DNA of 64,000 bases, from assembly GCF_008831285.2 (NCBI RefSeq), contig NC_045145.1:9672802-9736801 (forward strand), read 5' to 3'. The stretch is from Nymphaea colorata. Lineage: Eukaryota > Streptophyta > Magnoliopsida > Nymphaeales > Nymphaeaceae. The notes below the pieces were generated by a model. That model was not told where the DNA came from. It saw only the letters and a list, made by a program, of their open reading frames with translations, and searched no databases. Numbering within the stretch: position 1 is the first letter of the stretch; the number at the start of each line of letters is the position of its first letter. The translations under genes were made by a program, and so were the position numbers. Shown here one piece after another: positions 48,090 through 59,859 of this stretch.

Positions 48090-50860
48090 GTTATACACAT
48101 TCGTTATCTCGCACGTTCATTCAATTAATTTGATTATGAACATATATCTCAGTCTTGTGTATGTAATTGTTATGTTGATTACGAACTTTAAGTATTCCAT
48201 GTGAATGTTATATTTAAACATTTTTGTTAATAAAGACTAATTTGATTAATTTGATTACAAACATATAGCTTGGTATTGTGTATATAATTGTTATATTGAT
48301 GTTATTTATCATTGACTGTCGTTTAAGTCTTACATGTGGAGGTTATATTTAAACACATTTGTTAATGAACGTTGAGTCGATTGATTTGATTACAAAAAAT
48401 ATATCTTCGTATTGTGTATGTAATTATTATGCTAATGTTATTTATCACCAATCATAGTCTAAGTCTTACATCCGGAGGTTATATTTAAACATATTTATTA
48501 ATAAAGATTGATTTGAATTTGAACTTATAGCTTGGTATGGTGAATACAATTGTTATATTGACGTTGTTAATCATTGATCGTCATCTAAGTCTTACATGTG
48601 GAGGTTATATTTAAACACATTTATTAATGAAGATTGATTTGATTGAATTGATTACAAACATACAACTTTCTAGTGCGTATGTAATTGTTATGTTGATGCT
48701 ATTTATCACTATTCAACATCTAGCTCTTACATGTGGAGGTAATATTTAAACATATTCGTTAATGAATATTGATTCGATTGATTTGATTACAAACATATAT
48801 TTTCATATTATGTATGTAATGGTTATTTTGATGTTATTTATCATCAATTATCATTTAAGTTTCATATGTTGATATTATATTTAGACACATTTGTTAATGA
48901 TGATTGATTTGATTGATTTAATTATGAACTTATGTCTTCGTATTGTGTATGTAATCGTTATGTTGATGTTATTTGTCTTTGATCGTCATCTAAGTCTTGC
49001 ATGCGGATGTTATATTTGAACACATTCGTTAATGAAGATTGATTAGGTTTATTTGATTATAAAGATATATCTTTGTATTGTATAAATAATTGTCATCTTC
49101 TTGTTCTTTATTATTAATCATCATCTAAGTCCTACATATGGATGTTAAATTTAAGTTTAGTTCAATTGTTTTGTTTACGAACATATATCTTGGTATTGTG
49201 TACATAATTGTTATATTGATATTGTTTATGCATTACATGTGGAGGTATATTTAAACACATTCATTAATCAAAATTGAATCGATTGATTTGATTACGAACG
49301 TATATATTGATTTGATTACGAACGTATATCTTCGTATTCTGTGTGTAATTGTGATGTTGATATTATTTGTCATCGATTGTCATCAAAGTCTTAATGTGAA
49401 TGGTATATTTAAATACATTCATTCATGAAGATTCATTCGAGTGATTTGGTTAAGAACATATATCTTAGCATCATGTATGTAATTGTTACGTTAATGTTAT
49501 TTATCATTGATTGTTGTCTAAATCTTACATGTGAAAATTATATTTAAACACATTCAATTATAAAGATTGATTTGATTAAATTGATTATGAATCTATAGCT
49601 TCATATTGTATATGTTACTGTTATGTTGTTGTTATTTATCATCGATCTTCGTCTAAGTCTTACATGTAGAGGTTATATTTAAACATATTCATTAATGAAA
49701 ATTGATTCGATTGATTTGATTTCGAGCTTATATCTTTGTATTATATATGTAATTCTTATGTTGATGTTGTTTATCATCGTTCATCATCTAAGTCTTACAT
49801 ATGTAAGTTATATTTAAACACATTCATTAATGAAGATTGATTCAATCGATTTGTTTACAAACGTACATCTTCATATTGTGTATGTAATTCTTACGTTGAT
49901 GTTATTTATTATTGATTATCATTTAAGTCTTATATGTGGTGGTTATATTTAAACACATTCATTCATGAAGAATGATTCAATTATGAGTGTATATCTTCAT
50001 ATTTGTATTGTGTATGTAATTGTCATGTTGATGTTATCTATCATCGACCATCGTTTAGGTCTTACATATAGAGATTATATTTAAATGCATTTGTTAATTA
50101 AGATTGATTTTATTACAAACGCGTATTATATATGTAATCACTATGTTGATGTTATTTATCATCAACCATCGTCTAAGTCTTACACGTGGAGGTTATGTTT
50201 AAACACATTCATTATTGAAAGTTGATTTGATTTATATGATTACGAATGTATATCTTGGTATAATGTATATAATTATTATGTTGATGTTTTTTTTATCATT
50301 GATCATCGTCTAAATCTTACATGTGGAGGTTAAATTTAAACACATTCGTTAATAAAGATTGATTCGATTAATTTGATTCCGAACGTATAACTTGCTATTG
50401 TTTATGTAATTGTCATGTTGATGTTGTTTTGTCATCGATTGCCGCCTAAGTTTACATGTAGAGGTTATATTTAAACACATTCATTTGTAAAATTTGATTC
50501 AATTGATTTGATTATGAGCACATATCTTCATATTGTGTATGTGATTGTTATGTTGATGTTATTTACCATTAATCACTATCTAATTATTACATGTAGAGGT
50601 TACATTTAAATGCATTTGTTATTGAAGATTGATTTGATTACAAACGTATATCTTATTATGTTGATAATATTTATCATCGATCATCATCTAAGTCTTACCT
50701 GTGGAGTTTACTAAACACATTTGTTAATGAAGATTGATTCAATTTGTTTGATTATGAATATATATCTTAGCATTGTGTATGCAATTGTTATATTGATAAT
50801 ATTTGTCATCAATCATCATCTAAGTCTTACATATAGAGGTTATTTACCATCGATCAATGT
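48090..50860. repeat. Satellite array, 135-bp monomer, about 20 copies
   Basis: The landmark TTATATTTAAACACATT recurs at about 48208, 48343, 48479, 48605, 48740, 48875, 49010, 49145, 49246, 49403, 49538, 49673, 49808, 49943, 50075, 50193, 50330, 50465, 50600, 50706 and 50840. Most spacings are 134-137, with a few shortened (101, 118) or lengthened (158) units. Other conserved words are GATTGATTCGATTGATTTGA, TTGTGTATGTAATTGTTATG and CATCTAAGTCTTACATG. Monomers are diverged from one another and no open frame persists. Confidence 0.96.
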
Positions 50861-51159
50861 CTTACATCCCATAGATAACTGAAACAAAAAACCTTATGTA
50901 AGAACAACATGGAACATTAGTAGTGTCATATCACATGTATGTATTGCTGCAATGTACATTTCCCTTCTCGTTCTCATTCTGGTACAGCTAATGAAATTGT
51001 TGATTACTCCAATTGCATTAAATTAAAGCCATCAATAATTGCAACAAAAACAATTGTCAAAGAATATTCATTGTTCTATCGTGTGCATACTGCTAACACA
51101 CAAACGACAAGATACAATTGAGATAAATGTTGTACTATTGTGTACTCTTGTTGTAGTGA

Positions 51160-52254
51160 TGTGGTCATAATCAGTGTACTATTACATGCAGTTGCCTGCA
51201 GATGCATTAAATGTGCCATGGCAGGAAGAATTTAGAATGTATTAATAAATAAATGAGAGTCTCCAACATACCATTGCATTTGAGAATGTGAAAGCTATGA
51301 AGAAGGTGAAACAAAAGTTGTTCAGTGATGAGATACAACAGATTGTCGATGAGCTCAACCCAAACTAATGGATAAGTAATATCGTAAGTACACTATATCT
51401 TCATATAATAAGGGAATTGGTAGGTGGAACATTTACTTTGTCTATCTTCTCCTCATATGTTTTGCTTGATGCAATATATTTAATGTGACAAAGAGTAACA
51501 AATGAAAAGACTACATTCTCAGTCCTATTGTCATGGTTTTTTACATTTTGCAATACGTTTATTGCTTGCTTATTATTAATACGTTATTTATGATCTTGTA
51601 TCATACTGTATGGAATGAAGCCCCTGGATGCCCTTCGGTTCTAGTTTCGTGCATGGTAGAAAGATGTTTGTTGACCCTAATCTGTTAGCTCATTTGAAGT
51701 TGTCTATATTCAACTGATTACCAACAAATGCATGGAGCATTCTTGCACATTTCATTTATACTCATGCCCAACATTGTCTACTACAGGTCATGCTTCCTAC
51801 ATTATGGGATGAGTGCCATTATTATGTATTGTACATGCTCGACATGTAGAAGATTATTTGCTGATACTATAATTCATTGGAAATACATAAACTAGTACAT
51901 TTTGACTTGATGTTTGTGAAAGAACTCTTATAGAGTAAGTATGGGATCAACATGGCTCAGTAGCGTTTTTTCAGAGTAGGGAAGCTCCTTGCCAAAACAA
52001 TGCATATGATTGCAGCATATTCATCATCCAATACACAAAAGCAATCTATAATGGTAGCGAACTGGCTTTTGCCTATGTTGGTAGGAGATAACCATCTCAA
52101 AACTAGGTTGTGGTTCTCTTCACAGGATGATATACCACATCTTAGAAAAAAGATATGTGACAACTTTGTGAATGATGTTACATCAAGGGTGGCAAATAGA
52201 ATGCACATAAAGAAGAAGAAAGATAACATGAGCAATGAATTTTGTATATAGCAA
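51160..52254 (+). pseudogene. ULP1-like (peptidase C48) cysteine protease relic
   Basis: One reading frame runs from about 51811 to 52251 (about 145 codons) with four stops but no frameshift. It contains CHYYVLYMLDM, where the His at 51817 fits the catalytic His in ULP1 'HWxLxxLD'; then YYNSLEIHK, where Asn (51871) stands for the catalytic Asp of 'YDSL'; then SQDDIPHLRKKICDNFVND at about 52120, typical of the C-terminal end. The Gln and Cys active-site block (Q..x..DCG) is not seen, so it is inactive. An upstream piece in other frames (51290-51370, FSDEIQQIVDELNPN) may be the N-terminal part. ULP1 proteases cleave SUMO; transposon copies are of unknown role. It abuts array 2 directly. Confidence 0.6.
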
Positions 52255-52279
52255 ACTTAGCATTGGAAAACAGTCATAT

Positions 52280-53050
52280 CTCCAACAATATCACGCCATT
52301 AACAGACACTCATTATCTTACAACATTAATAAACGGTCCTTACCATTTCTATATAGTCATTATCACACATCATGAATAGACATTAGTTATCTCACACCAT
52401 GGAAAGATGATCCTTACCATTTTTAAACAATCATTGTCTCATCTCACACCATTAATAGACATTCATTATTTCATACCATGAACAGATGGTTCTTGTTATC
52501 ATTGAAAAACACTCGTTATCTCACACCATTAACGGACGGTCCTTTCAAATTTTTAGACAACTCTTATCTTACACCATTAACAGATACTCTTTATCCCACC
52601 TCATGGGCCGAGGATCCTCACCATTTTTAAGTAGTCATTATCTCACACCATTAATAGACATGCATTATGTGACACCATGGATAGACGGTCCTTACCATTT
52701 TAAAATAGTTGTTATCTCATCTCACACTATTAACAAACATTCATAATCTCATGCCATGGACAGACGGTTCTTATCTCACACTATCGAAAAACACTTGTTA
52801 TCTCACACAATTAACAGACAGTCCTTTTCATTTCCAAATAGTTCTCATCTAACACTATTAACAGATTTTCTTTATCTCACACCATGGGCAGTTGGTCCTC
52901 ACCACTTTTAAGTAGTCGTTATCACATATCGTTAACAGGTATTATCTCACACCACGAACAAACGATCCTTATTATTTGTGAACAGTCCTATCTCGTCTCA
53001 CACTATGGACAGATGGTCCTTATCTCATACCACTAATAGACATTATAAAC
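52280..53050 (-). repeat. 27-bp minisatellite array 2 (reverse)
   Basis: Units such as TTATCTCACACCATTAATAG and ACACCATGGATAGACGG repeat every 27 bp. Read in reverse they give the array 1 unit. A second-level repeat of roughly 110-160 bp is marked by CCTTACCATTTTTAA words. Confidence 0.9.
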
Positions 53051-53699
53051 AAACCAATAAAGGTAGTTATTAATAATATACTTTTATTTTTATCGCAATG
53101 TTCATGCCATTTTGACTTTGACAAATTCTTACTCAATGTGGTGATTTTGCCAGCCAAAACGACAATATGCCTAATCAACGTGTTTGTTGCCACTAACAAT
53201 CTGTCTTCCCCATTAAGTATCAAGGCGCTGGTTTGCAGTCTCCACATACTTTTAGTTTAATCTACTATGAATGTCTACGCCAAAATGCTCCTAGGCTTGT
53301 TTGATGTGATCTCCCTCCAAACCATGCTTCTCCACCAACGTTAGTGTTCACGATGGTGATCATAGTGATGATGATGATGAGACTATGGATGATGATCAAG
53401 GCAGACAAGTTTCTCTATGTGCGGATGGTGATTGAGGTAAGGAATTTCCTGCTATTGCATATCATAATCAATGAGGGGGCCACTTGATCAAAGAGCTTTG
53501 GGGCATGCGATGATGCACTGCATCCCAATTCTACCGACATTACCCTAGTACAAACCCCTCGTGTTGTAAACAACAACCATGTCACCTTGACCAGACCAGT
53601 TATGGAACTCCTTCATAAACAATGATTTATAGTTAAATCCAGTCCTGGAGGCCGTTTTGTTCTGTACTCTCGTGTAGGGCTATGGAATTGATTGGACTT
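53051..53699. other. Spacer between array 2 and the right PMD relic
   Basis: The plus-strand text at 53345-53400 (GATGATGATGATGAG) would encode an acidic run. The frames are short and no function was assigned. Confidence 0.3.
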
Positions 53700-55470
53700 C
53701 CATGCTACATTTTTGTCTCATTCATGTAGAATAATCAAACATTTTTGCATGATATCTCAAACGCTTTTATGATATTCCAACTGGTCTCTTTTCTAACACC
53801 GTATGAGCTAAACCACATCTGTACATAAATGAAAGTTCATACGTATACCAACATCCTCATTGGGCAAACTATTAAACAATATTTGGTAACAATATCTTAT
53901 CCATCTAAAGATTCAATTACAATTGACCTGGATACATCAAGATGATGATAATCTCTAGGAGTGATACCTCTCCACTGTGCATGAATTGATCATGCCTTTG
54001 GAAATAGATGATCCACAATCGGTCTAATAGAAGGTATGTGCTCCCACATCCATAACTATAGAACAAGTCAAAGTATTATAAGTTGTGCGACAAATTTTTT
54101 TGAAATAAGTTAACTTTGATGAAGACACTATCTATACCTGCATCAACAATCAAAATCCTCCTACGAATTTAATGCACTCTTTAATCACTCCAATTAGCTG
54201 TACAAATATGCAAGCACAACCACCCCCTATGCATCGTTGTGCTTCTGGTCCAAATCTTCCAAAAATTAAACGTACCACCAACTTATTCTCAAGACCAAAT
54301 TGTCACTAAATAGACAAAAGGCAAATAAATAAAAAAATAAAGGACTTCAACGCTTGGTCCATTTCTTGTGAGGTGCATCATGTTTTACATGCTACCGATT
54401 ATGTTGTAGTGCTGCCACAATGATTGATGTCGACCTTCTCTTGAAGCCAACAACATTCTCGAACTCTAACTCCATCATCCCTAGAACATTGCTGCTCTTT
54501 CTTCTCAATCTATAGATGCATTTCTCCAACATAGCTTTTCATGAGCTCTCAGATCAAACAACCTTGCAACATCTTTCAGAGTAATCGACATCTCAAATCC
54601 ATCAAACATGAATGGGTTTGTCAGAAAATCTCACTTTTGGGCAAGGGTGTACAAGGACCTCCATTGGATTTCCATGTTGACATGGGCCAGTAGCCCCTTG
54701 AATTTCATTTCTTTCAATCCATTTTTCTGAAAGTCTGAGAGTATCTCATACCATTCGGTGACAGAACACCGTTGGTAACACCCACATTTCTATACTACCA
54801 TACTAGTGTCAAAGGCATCATCAAACACGAAAACTTTAACAAAAAATTGTTGAATAAACATCCATTATCCAACAAGGGAAACATCATAGATTACTTAGAT
54901 CGATGTCACACATTCTGCTGCTTTTCTTCCAACCTTCCTCTCCACTTCAACAGTGGGTTACTTTGTTTACCTTTGCCTGACATCTCTAATTTTCAATGCA
55001 ACTTCCTTCTGTACAACTATGCCCTGTTGCTCTCCTATAACTTCTTCGTCATCTGCTGTCTTTCTCCTCAAGGATGTGTTGCTCAAGCAGAGAAGAATAT
55101 CTTCCACCCATTTGACCACCGGCTGCACAACTACTTCCTTTGCTTCCTCCAATAATCGATTCTCCTCCACAATCTCAAGTTTCAACTCTTCTATACCGGT
55201 CTTCTCGGCTACCTCCACAAATTCCTCTCCCTCATTTTTTATATTCCCCTTCATTTTCTTAATCCAGTTCTGCCAACAAAGGCAGCTTTAGCTGCCATAT
55301 CCTCTGTCGGCTTTGCCAACTCATTGTTTACAACTATCAAGTCATTCCTTACCAAGTTCTCTCTGTTTGGTCCAATGTGCTGTTCAATTTCACACCAATA
55401 AATGTCGTACAATGGACGGTCAATATGATATTCTTCTATATGTGTTAAAAAAGTAGACATGATCGATCTA
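53700..55470 (-). pseudogene. Plant mobile domain (PMD/MAIN-like) transposon gene relic
   Basis: Read downward from 55460 on the minus strand: MSTFLTHIEEYHIDRPLYDI and GPNRENLVRNDLIVVNNELA, then (frame change at 55254) an acidic coiled-coil-like segment EELKLEIVEENRLLEEAKEV, then WYEILSDFQKNGLKEMKFKG and MFDGFEMSITLKDVARLFDL at about 54600-54540, then VVLAYLY, and finally LWMWEHIPSIRPIVDHLFP at 54060-53995. The 'x-EMxITLxDVAxLFxL', 'AxLYxxL' and 'WAWEHIPxIRP' blocks in this order are the signature of PMD proteins. Several stops and frameshifts are present. It points toward array 2, mirroring the left PMD relic. Confidence 0.6.
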
Positions 55471-55489
55471 TAAAAGACAAAATAGTCAT

Positions 55490-56290
55490 GAAATAACATG
55501 ATGAGCGGAATCAAATAACATGTCTTATAGCATCTATGATAACAAAACAGATGGAATGTCTTATAACATACGAGATAATGAATGAAGTATGAGATAACGA
55601 AGTGGGAGGTACCAGATAGCACATCATATGACATATGATATAACAAAAATGATATGAGTTAATGGAATGGCTGGAACCAAAAAATGTGTTCCATAATGAC
55701 AAGGATATGAGATAATGAAATGAGTTCTATAGTACCAAAAATAATAATAGGAATATGAGATAATGATACAGGTCCTATAACATCTAAGATAATGACATGG
55801 GTATGAGATAACGACAAGGGTCCTATAACATCTGAGATAATGAAACAGGTATGAGATAATGATGCAGGTCCTATAGCATCTAAGTTAACGACACAGGTCC
55901 TATAGCGTGTGAGATAACGACATGAGTACTACAACATCTGAGATAACTACATGCCTATGAGATAGAGACACACTCCTACAACATCTGAGATAATGACATG
56001 GGTCATATAGTGTATGAGGTAACATTGCAGGCATAAGATAACAACACGGGTTCTATAGCGACTCAGATATTGACATAGGTATGAGATAACGAAGTAGGGA
56101 AGACCAAATAACATGTCTTATAGAATCTGGGATTACGAAAGGGGTATGAAATAATGAAACGGATGAGACCAAAAAATGTGTCATATAGAAACTGAGATAA
56201 CAAAAGGAGTATGAGGTAACGAAAGGGCTATGGCCAAAAAACGTGTCCTATAGCATCTAAGCGAATGAAAAGGATCTAAGATAATGAAAG
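55490..56290. repeat. GATAA minisatellite array 3 (29-bp and 19-bp units)
   Basis: Units alternate between 29 bp (GATAACGACA-GGGTCCTATA-ACATCTGA) and 19 bp (GATAATGACATGGGTATGA). They share the TGAGATAAYGAC junction with arrays 1 and 2 but differ in the rest. Outer units are more degenerate and include ACCAAAAAATGTGT blocks. Confidence 0.9.
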
Positions 56291-57000
56291 GGGCAAGACC
56301 AAGCTGGATGAAACCGCTAAGCTGTCATCATCAATGTTTTTTCCGGTCAGTGGACTCTGCTCACTTTGCTCCGAGGACGACCCTCTTCCTTGATGAAACC
56401 ATTCGCTTTGCTCCGACCAATGACTTTATCACCTCTGCTCTCTCTTCCTTGTTGACTCTGCTCACTCTACTCTAACTGAAAACGTCCACTCACTCCAACA
56501 GGCAATGTCCACTCGCTCTCACTATGCTTCAATCGACAACATCTACTCTTGCTATTTTCTGATCGACAGGTTTCCTTCATATGTTTGAAAAACGATGATG
56601 CTTTTGCTGCCGAGATGGGCATGTTGGCCATAACAACCTGCTTCCTGCCATCCCCATCGAGGCATTCTTGTTTATCAACTACAGTTGCCGATTCGGTTTC
56701 CCCATGATGGACCTAGTTTCAAGGGTTGAGTAGACATGTAGAAGATAGATAGCCGACACACATTAAATTTTCATGCATTGAGGGGTGTAGATAACCCGTT
56801 TTAGAGAAGTAGTAATCGTCTCGCACAACAAAAGAGAGAGCAACATACGAGGTCCTCAACATTCCACTTAATGTTTCAGTACTAGACCTTTTCTATGCTT
56901 CTGCCACTCATAGACAAGGCTATGGAGGATGTGCATGGTAAAATTAAAGTAAATTTCAGTGCAACTACAGAAACTTTAGCATAGATAGTCAATTTTGTGA
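56291..57000. other. Unassigned spacer right of array 3
   Basis: CTCTGCTCACTTTGCTCCGA-like words recur around 56350-56470, suggesting short local duplications. No gene was recognised. Confidence 0.35.
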
Positions 57001-57440
57001 TGGTCAATGGGCCCATCACATTCTCGGATGATGATTTGCCAAAGTCTCATCAGTTCCACATAGTGCACTCTATATAGTGGTGAGACCTTGGGGCATAAAC
57101 ATCTCACCCATCCTAATTGATTGCAGAAATAGCTTAAACATTTGTCTGGCTATGACTGTGAAGGCCCTAGGATTGAAAGAGGAGAAATAGACTCTGGATG
57201 ACATGACAATATATGGTTTTGGCCAAAGTAGGCGAATAGTCAAATGATGCATCTACCTAGACCTGCACATTAACTACATCGTCCATACACTCTTGAGAAG
57301 CTTTTGCCAATAAATTATGGACACTAAAATGAAACCAAGTTTTATTCGACTTCCTGTTGATTTCTAGTAAACTAACCACTCGAAAGTTTCTATACCATTT
57401 TCTATGCACAATTGAAACACAAGGCATGAGCTGCATGAAC
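57001..57440 (+). pseudogene. Ty3/gypsy aspartic protease relic
   Basis: An upstream frame gives ITFSDDDLPKSHQFH (57010). A second frame (57109-57300) gives PILIDCRNSLNICLAMTVKA, then LDDMTIYGFGQSRR. These correspond to the gypsy blocks 'ITFTDDDLP', 'ILIDxGSSxNI' and 'xxxIxGFxGxxR'. The catalytic DxGS is replaced by DCRNS and stops are present. No reverse transcriptase was seen nearby. Confidence 0.5.
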
Positions 57441-57716
57441 ACATATCAAGTTACTTGGTGGTTACCCTCCCAAGGTAAAACATATTTTGAGACCCTTTAA
57501 TGTCCAACATGTTTGTAAAATCAAGCTGTGTAGACTAGTGGCATTTCATGTTAGCAAGCTTCTCTTTTCACATGTTGCTACTAATAAACGTAAGAGAAAG
57601 GTAGCAGTACGACTAGTTGATCAGTTGAATTTCTTCAAAAATCCATCCAAAATTTTCATCAAGCATTTTTACATAAACTACAAGCAATAAAAAGGGAGAC
57701 AACACATAGGGCTGCA
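57441..57716. other. Unassigned; possible gypsy-derived tail
   Basis: The plus-strand text near 57465-57550 is open in places but not recognisable. 57709-57716 is the left target duplication of the next element. Confidence 0.3.
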
Positions 57717-58167
57717 CAATGAGCCGAGCCAATTGGGGCTCGACTCAAACTCGCTCAAAAAAGCCTGACTCATGTTCGACTCGTTTATAAACGAGTCGAG
57801 TTCGAGCTTACAAAGACACTCAAAACAATAAACAAGTTGAATTCGAGTTTCACGAATTCGCCTCGTTTATACTCGACTCGACTTGTAAGCTGGTATTCTA
57901 TATAATATTGCCAAAACCGGTTTCACAAGTTACACGAACTAAGCACTTACATAAGTTAAATGAGTTACATGAGTTAAATGAGTTCATGCTTACACAAGTT
58001 AAATGGGTTACACTAGTCAAGTTTGAGCTCGATTTTTTGTAGTCGAGCTCGAGCTTGCAACAAGGAGCTTGACTCGAGTTTGAGCCAAGCTCGAGCTCAA
58101 CTTTGTTGAGCCAAGTCAAGCTCGAGCTGGCCAAGCTTGGGCTCGACTCAACTCTTGTGCAGCCCTA
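57717..58167. mobile_element. hAT-type MITE, best preserved of its family
   Basis: The left terminus is TAGGGCTGCACAA and the right terminus TTGTGCAGCCCTA, perfect 13-bp inverted repeats. Flanking 8-mers ACAACACA and ATAACCCA match at six of eight positions. The interior is packed with CTCGACTC, GAGCTCGAG and GAGTCGAG words in both orientations, so much of the element can fold on itself. No coding capacity. Confidence 0.85.
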
Positions 58168-59589
58168 ATAACCCACCTATTGGGCAATAAAGAAAAGGAC
58201 TAACATTACAAGTGGTTCACACCTAGTGCAACCAGTGCTGAAGAGATGCATGCCAAAACGAACACCCACAAAATTTTCAGCTATTTCACATACCTAATAG
58301 CTTAGAACGTACTTCTGCACCAAGCTTTAGTCCTCCAGAATCTTCAAGCATTGCAATCAAAATCCAACTTGATTGATAAGCCTTCAAGGTTCTGACTTTG
58401 TGTTGGACTAAGGCTTTCCTTCAAATTCAGTTATAACAACTTCCTCTATCTATAAGCCATCATACAGATGCATGTTGATCATCATTTCATATGCCTAGCT
58501 AGAAGGCACAATATGCAACCCGATAGAAATAATGAAAAGAGCAGCAAGGAGCAAAAGAACATACGTACTTTGCAAGATCAACTCCATAAAGTTGTCAACT
58601 AAGCTCGTCAAGTTTCTTCATAATGACCGCCAAAGTTATCATCTCTGAACTGGTTTCGCCCACAATCAAATTCAAACTATCCAAGTTCCATTTCTACTCC
58701 ACAAAAAAGTAAATCTCCTACCCTACCATAGCCAACCCCACCACCATGAGCAAAAATTCAGCCAACTTCAACAAGCACTCACAAAACCCTCTCATGCCAA
58801 AGCTCCAAAGCCACTGATTGCTTCAAAAGCCACAAAACACCTATCGTTAATTCATGAACTTGTGCTCTCCCAAATCTGCAAAACCTGAATCAGCAAATTC
58901 AAATAAAATAAACAAAAGAAGAAAAAGAGGGAGAAAATTTGAATCCAACCTAATCAAATTCAGCTATATGCTAACTATAGACTAAGCAAAATATGTATAT
59001 TCGAATTTTAAAAGGGACAAGAAATAATGTATAAAGGTTAATGGTTATAAGTTGATGCAACGTGAGCAAAGAAGATGCGATCAACAAAGGCTAGTGGCAA
59101 GTTTTTGGGAGTACGAATCGGGCCTGACACTTTTGAGGGAAACAAGAAAGGACAGTCGGCCATAGACCTGACTCAAAGAGATAAGAAAATAGAGTGAGTG
59201 CTAAGAGGGAAAGGTGGTCTGCCTCATCAATGCCTTAAAGAAACAATGAAAAACAAAAAAAGAGAAGTTAGCCATGGAGCTGGAGCCGATAGGTCAGCCA
59301 AGAAAACCAGACCGTTTAATTTTCTTGCTAAAAAATATTTTAAATAAAATATAAACATCCAAATATATTTATAAAAACTATTTTAATATAAAACATGCTT
59401 TGAATCAAATTGTTTTTATGAAAAATGTTGATTTTTTCTATTACTAAAATGTTGCTGCTATGAGAGCCATTCATTTTTGCTTATTATAAAAACAATATTA
59501 AAACTTTAAAAAATGATCAACTTAATATATACTTTGCATCAACTATCCTTATGATCCTAGTGGTAAAGTTTTCAAAAAAACACTTTAAA

Positions 59590-59620
<31 letters not shown>

Positions 59621-59859
59621 AGATATTGTATAAACATTCTATGGGTGATTCAAATGTGACGATAGTGGTTCTTTGTAACCAAATATGAATGGGACTAGTC
59701 ATGCCAATAATTTACTATGATCAATATGATCAAACCCTAAAACAATCAACATTGAAGCCCTAAACACAATATTTACATAACTACCAAACAAAATATCCAT
59801 GCTAAGACAAACAATATATAGACCACGTACTTCTATGACAAAAAGCGTTTTCGACTATA
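58168..59859. other. AT-rich intergenic, no gene recognised
   Basis: A TA microsatellite lies at about 59591-59622. The rest is unremarkable. Confidence 0.45.

Larger units (their letters stand above)
43150..56290. mobile_element. Candidate large foldback-type DNA transposon carrying PMD and ULP1 genes
   Basis: Components in order: PMD-like relic (+), 27-bp array in forward orientation, possible ULP1 piece (-), 135-bp satellite, ULP1-like relic (+), 27-bp array in reverse orientation, PMD relic (-), GATAA array. PMD and ULP1/C48 domains are known passengers of Mutator-like and other plant DNA transposons, and arms made of tandem subrepeats define foldback elements. The outer limits, terminal repeats and target duplication are not identified, so the unit could instead be two or more independent elements. 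No transposase was recognised. Confidence 0.35.

Noticed and set aside
48090-50860. Centromeric satellite
   Set aside because: The array is only about 20 diverged monomers and is embedded in a transposon-like structure. Nothing here shows centromere function.
54772-55291. Plus-strand frames of 112 and 127 codons
   Set aside because: They are antisense to the PMD relic, whose minus-strand frames carry the recognisable protein.
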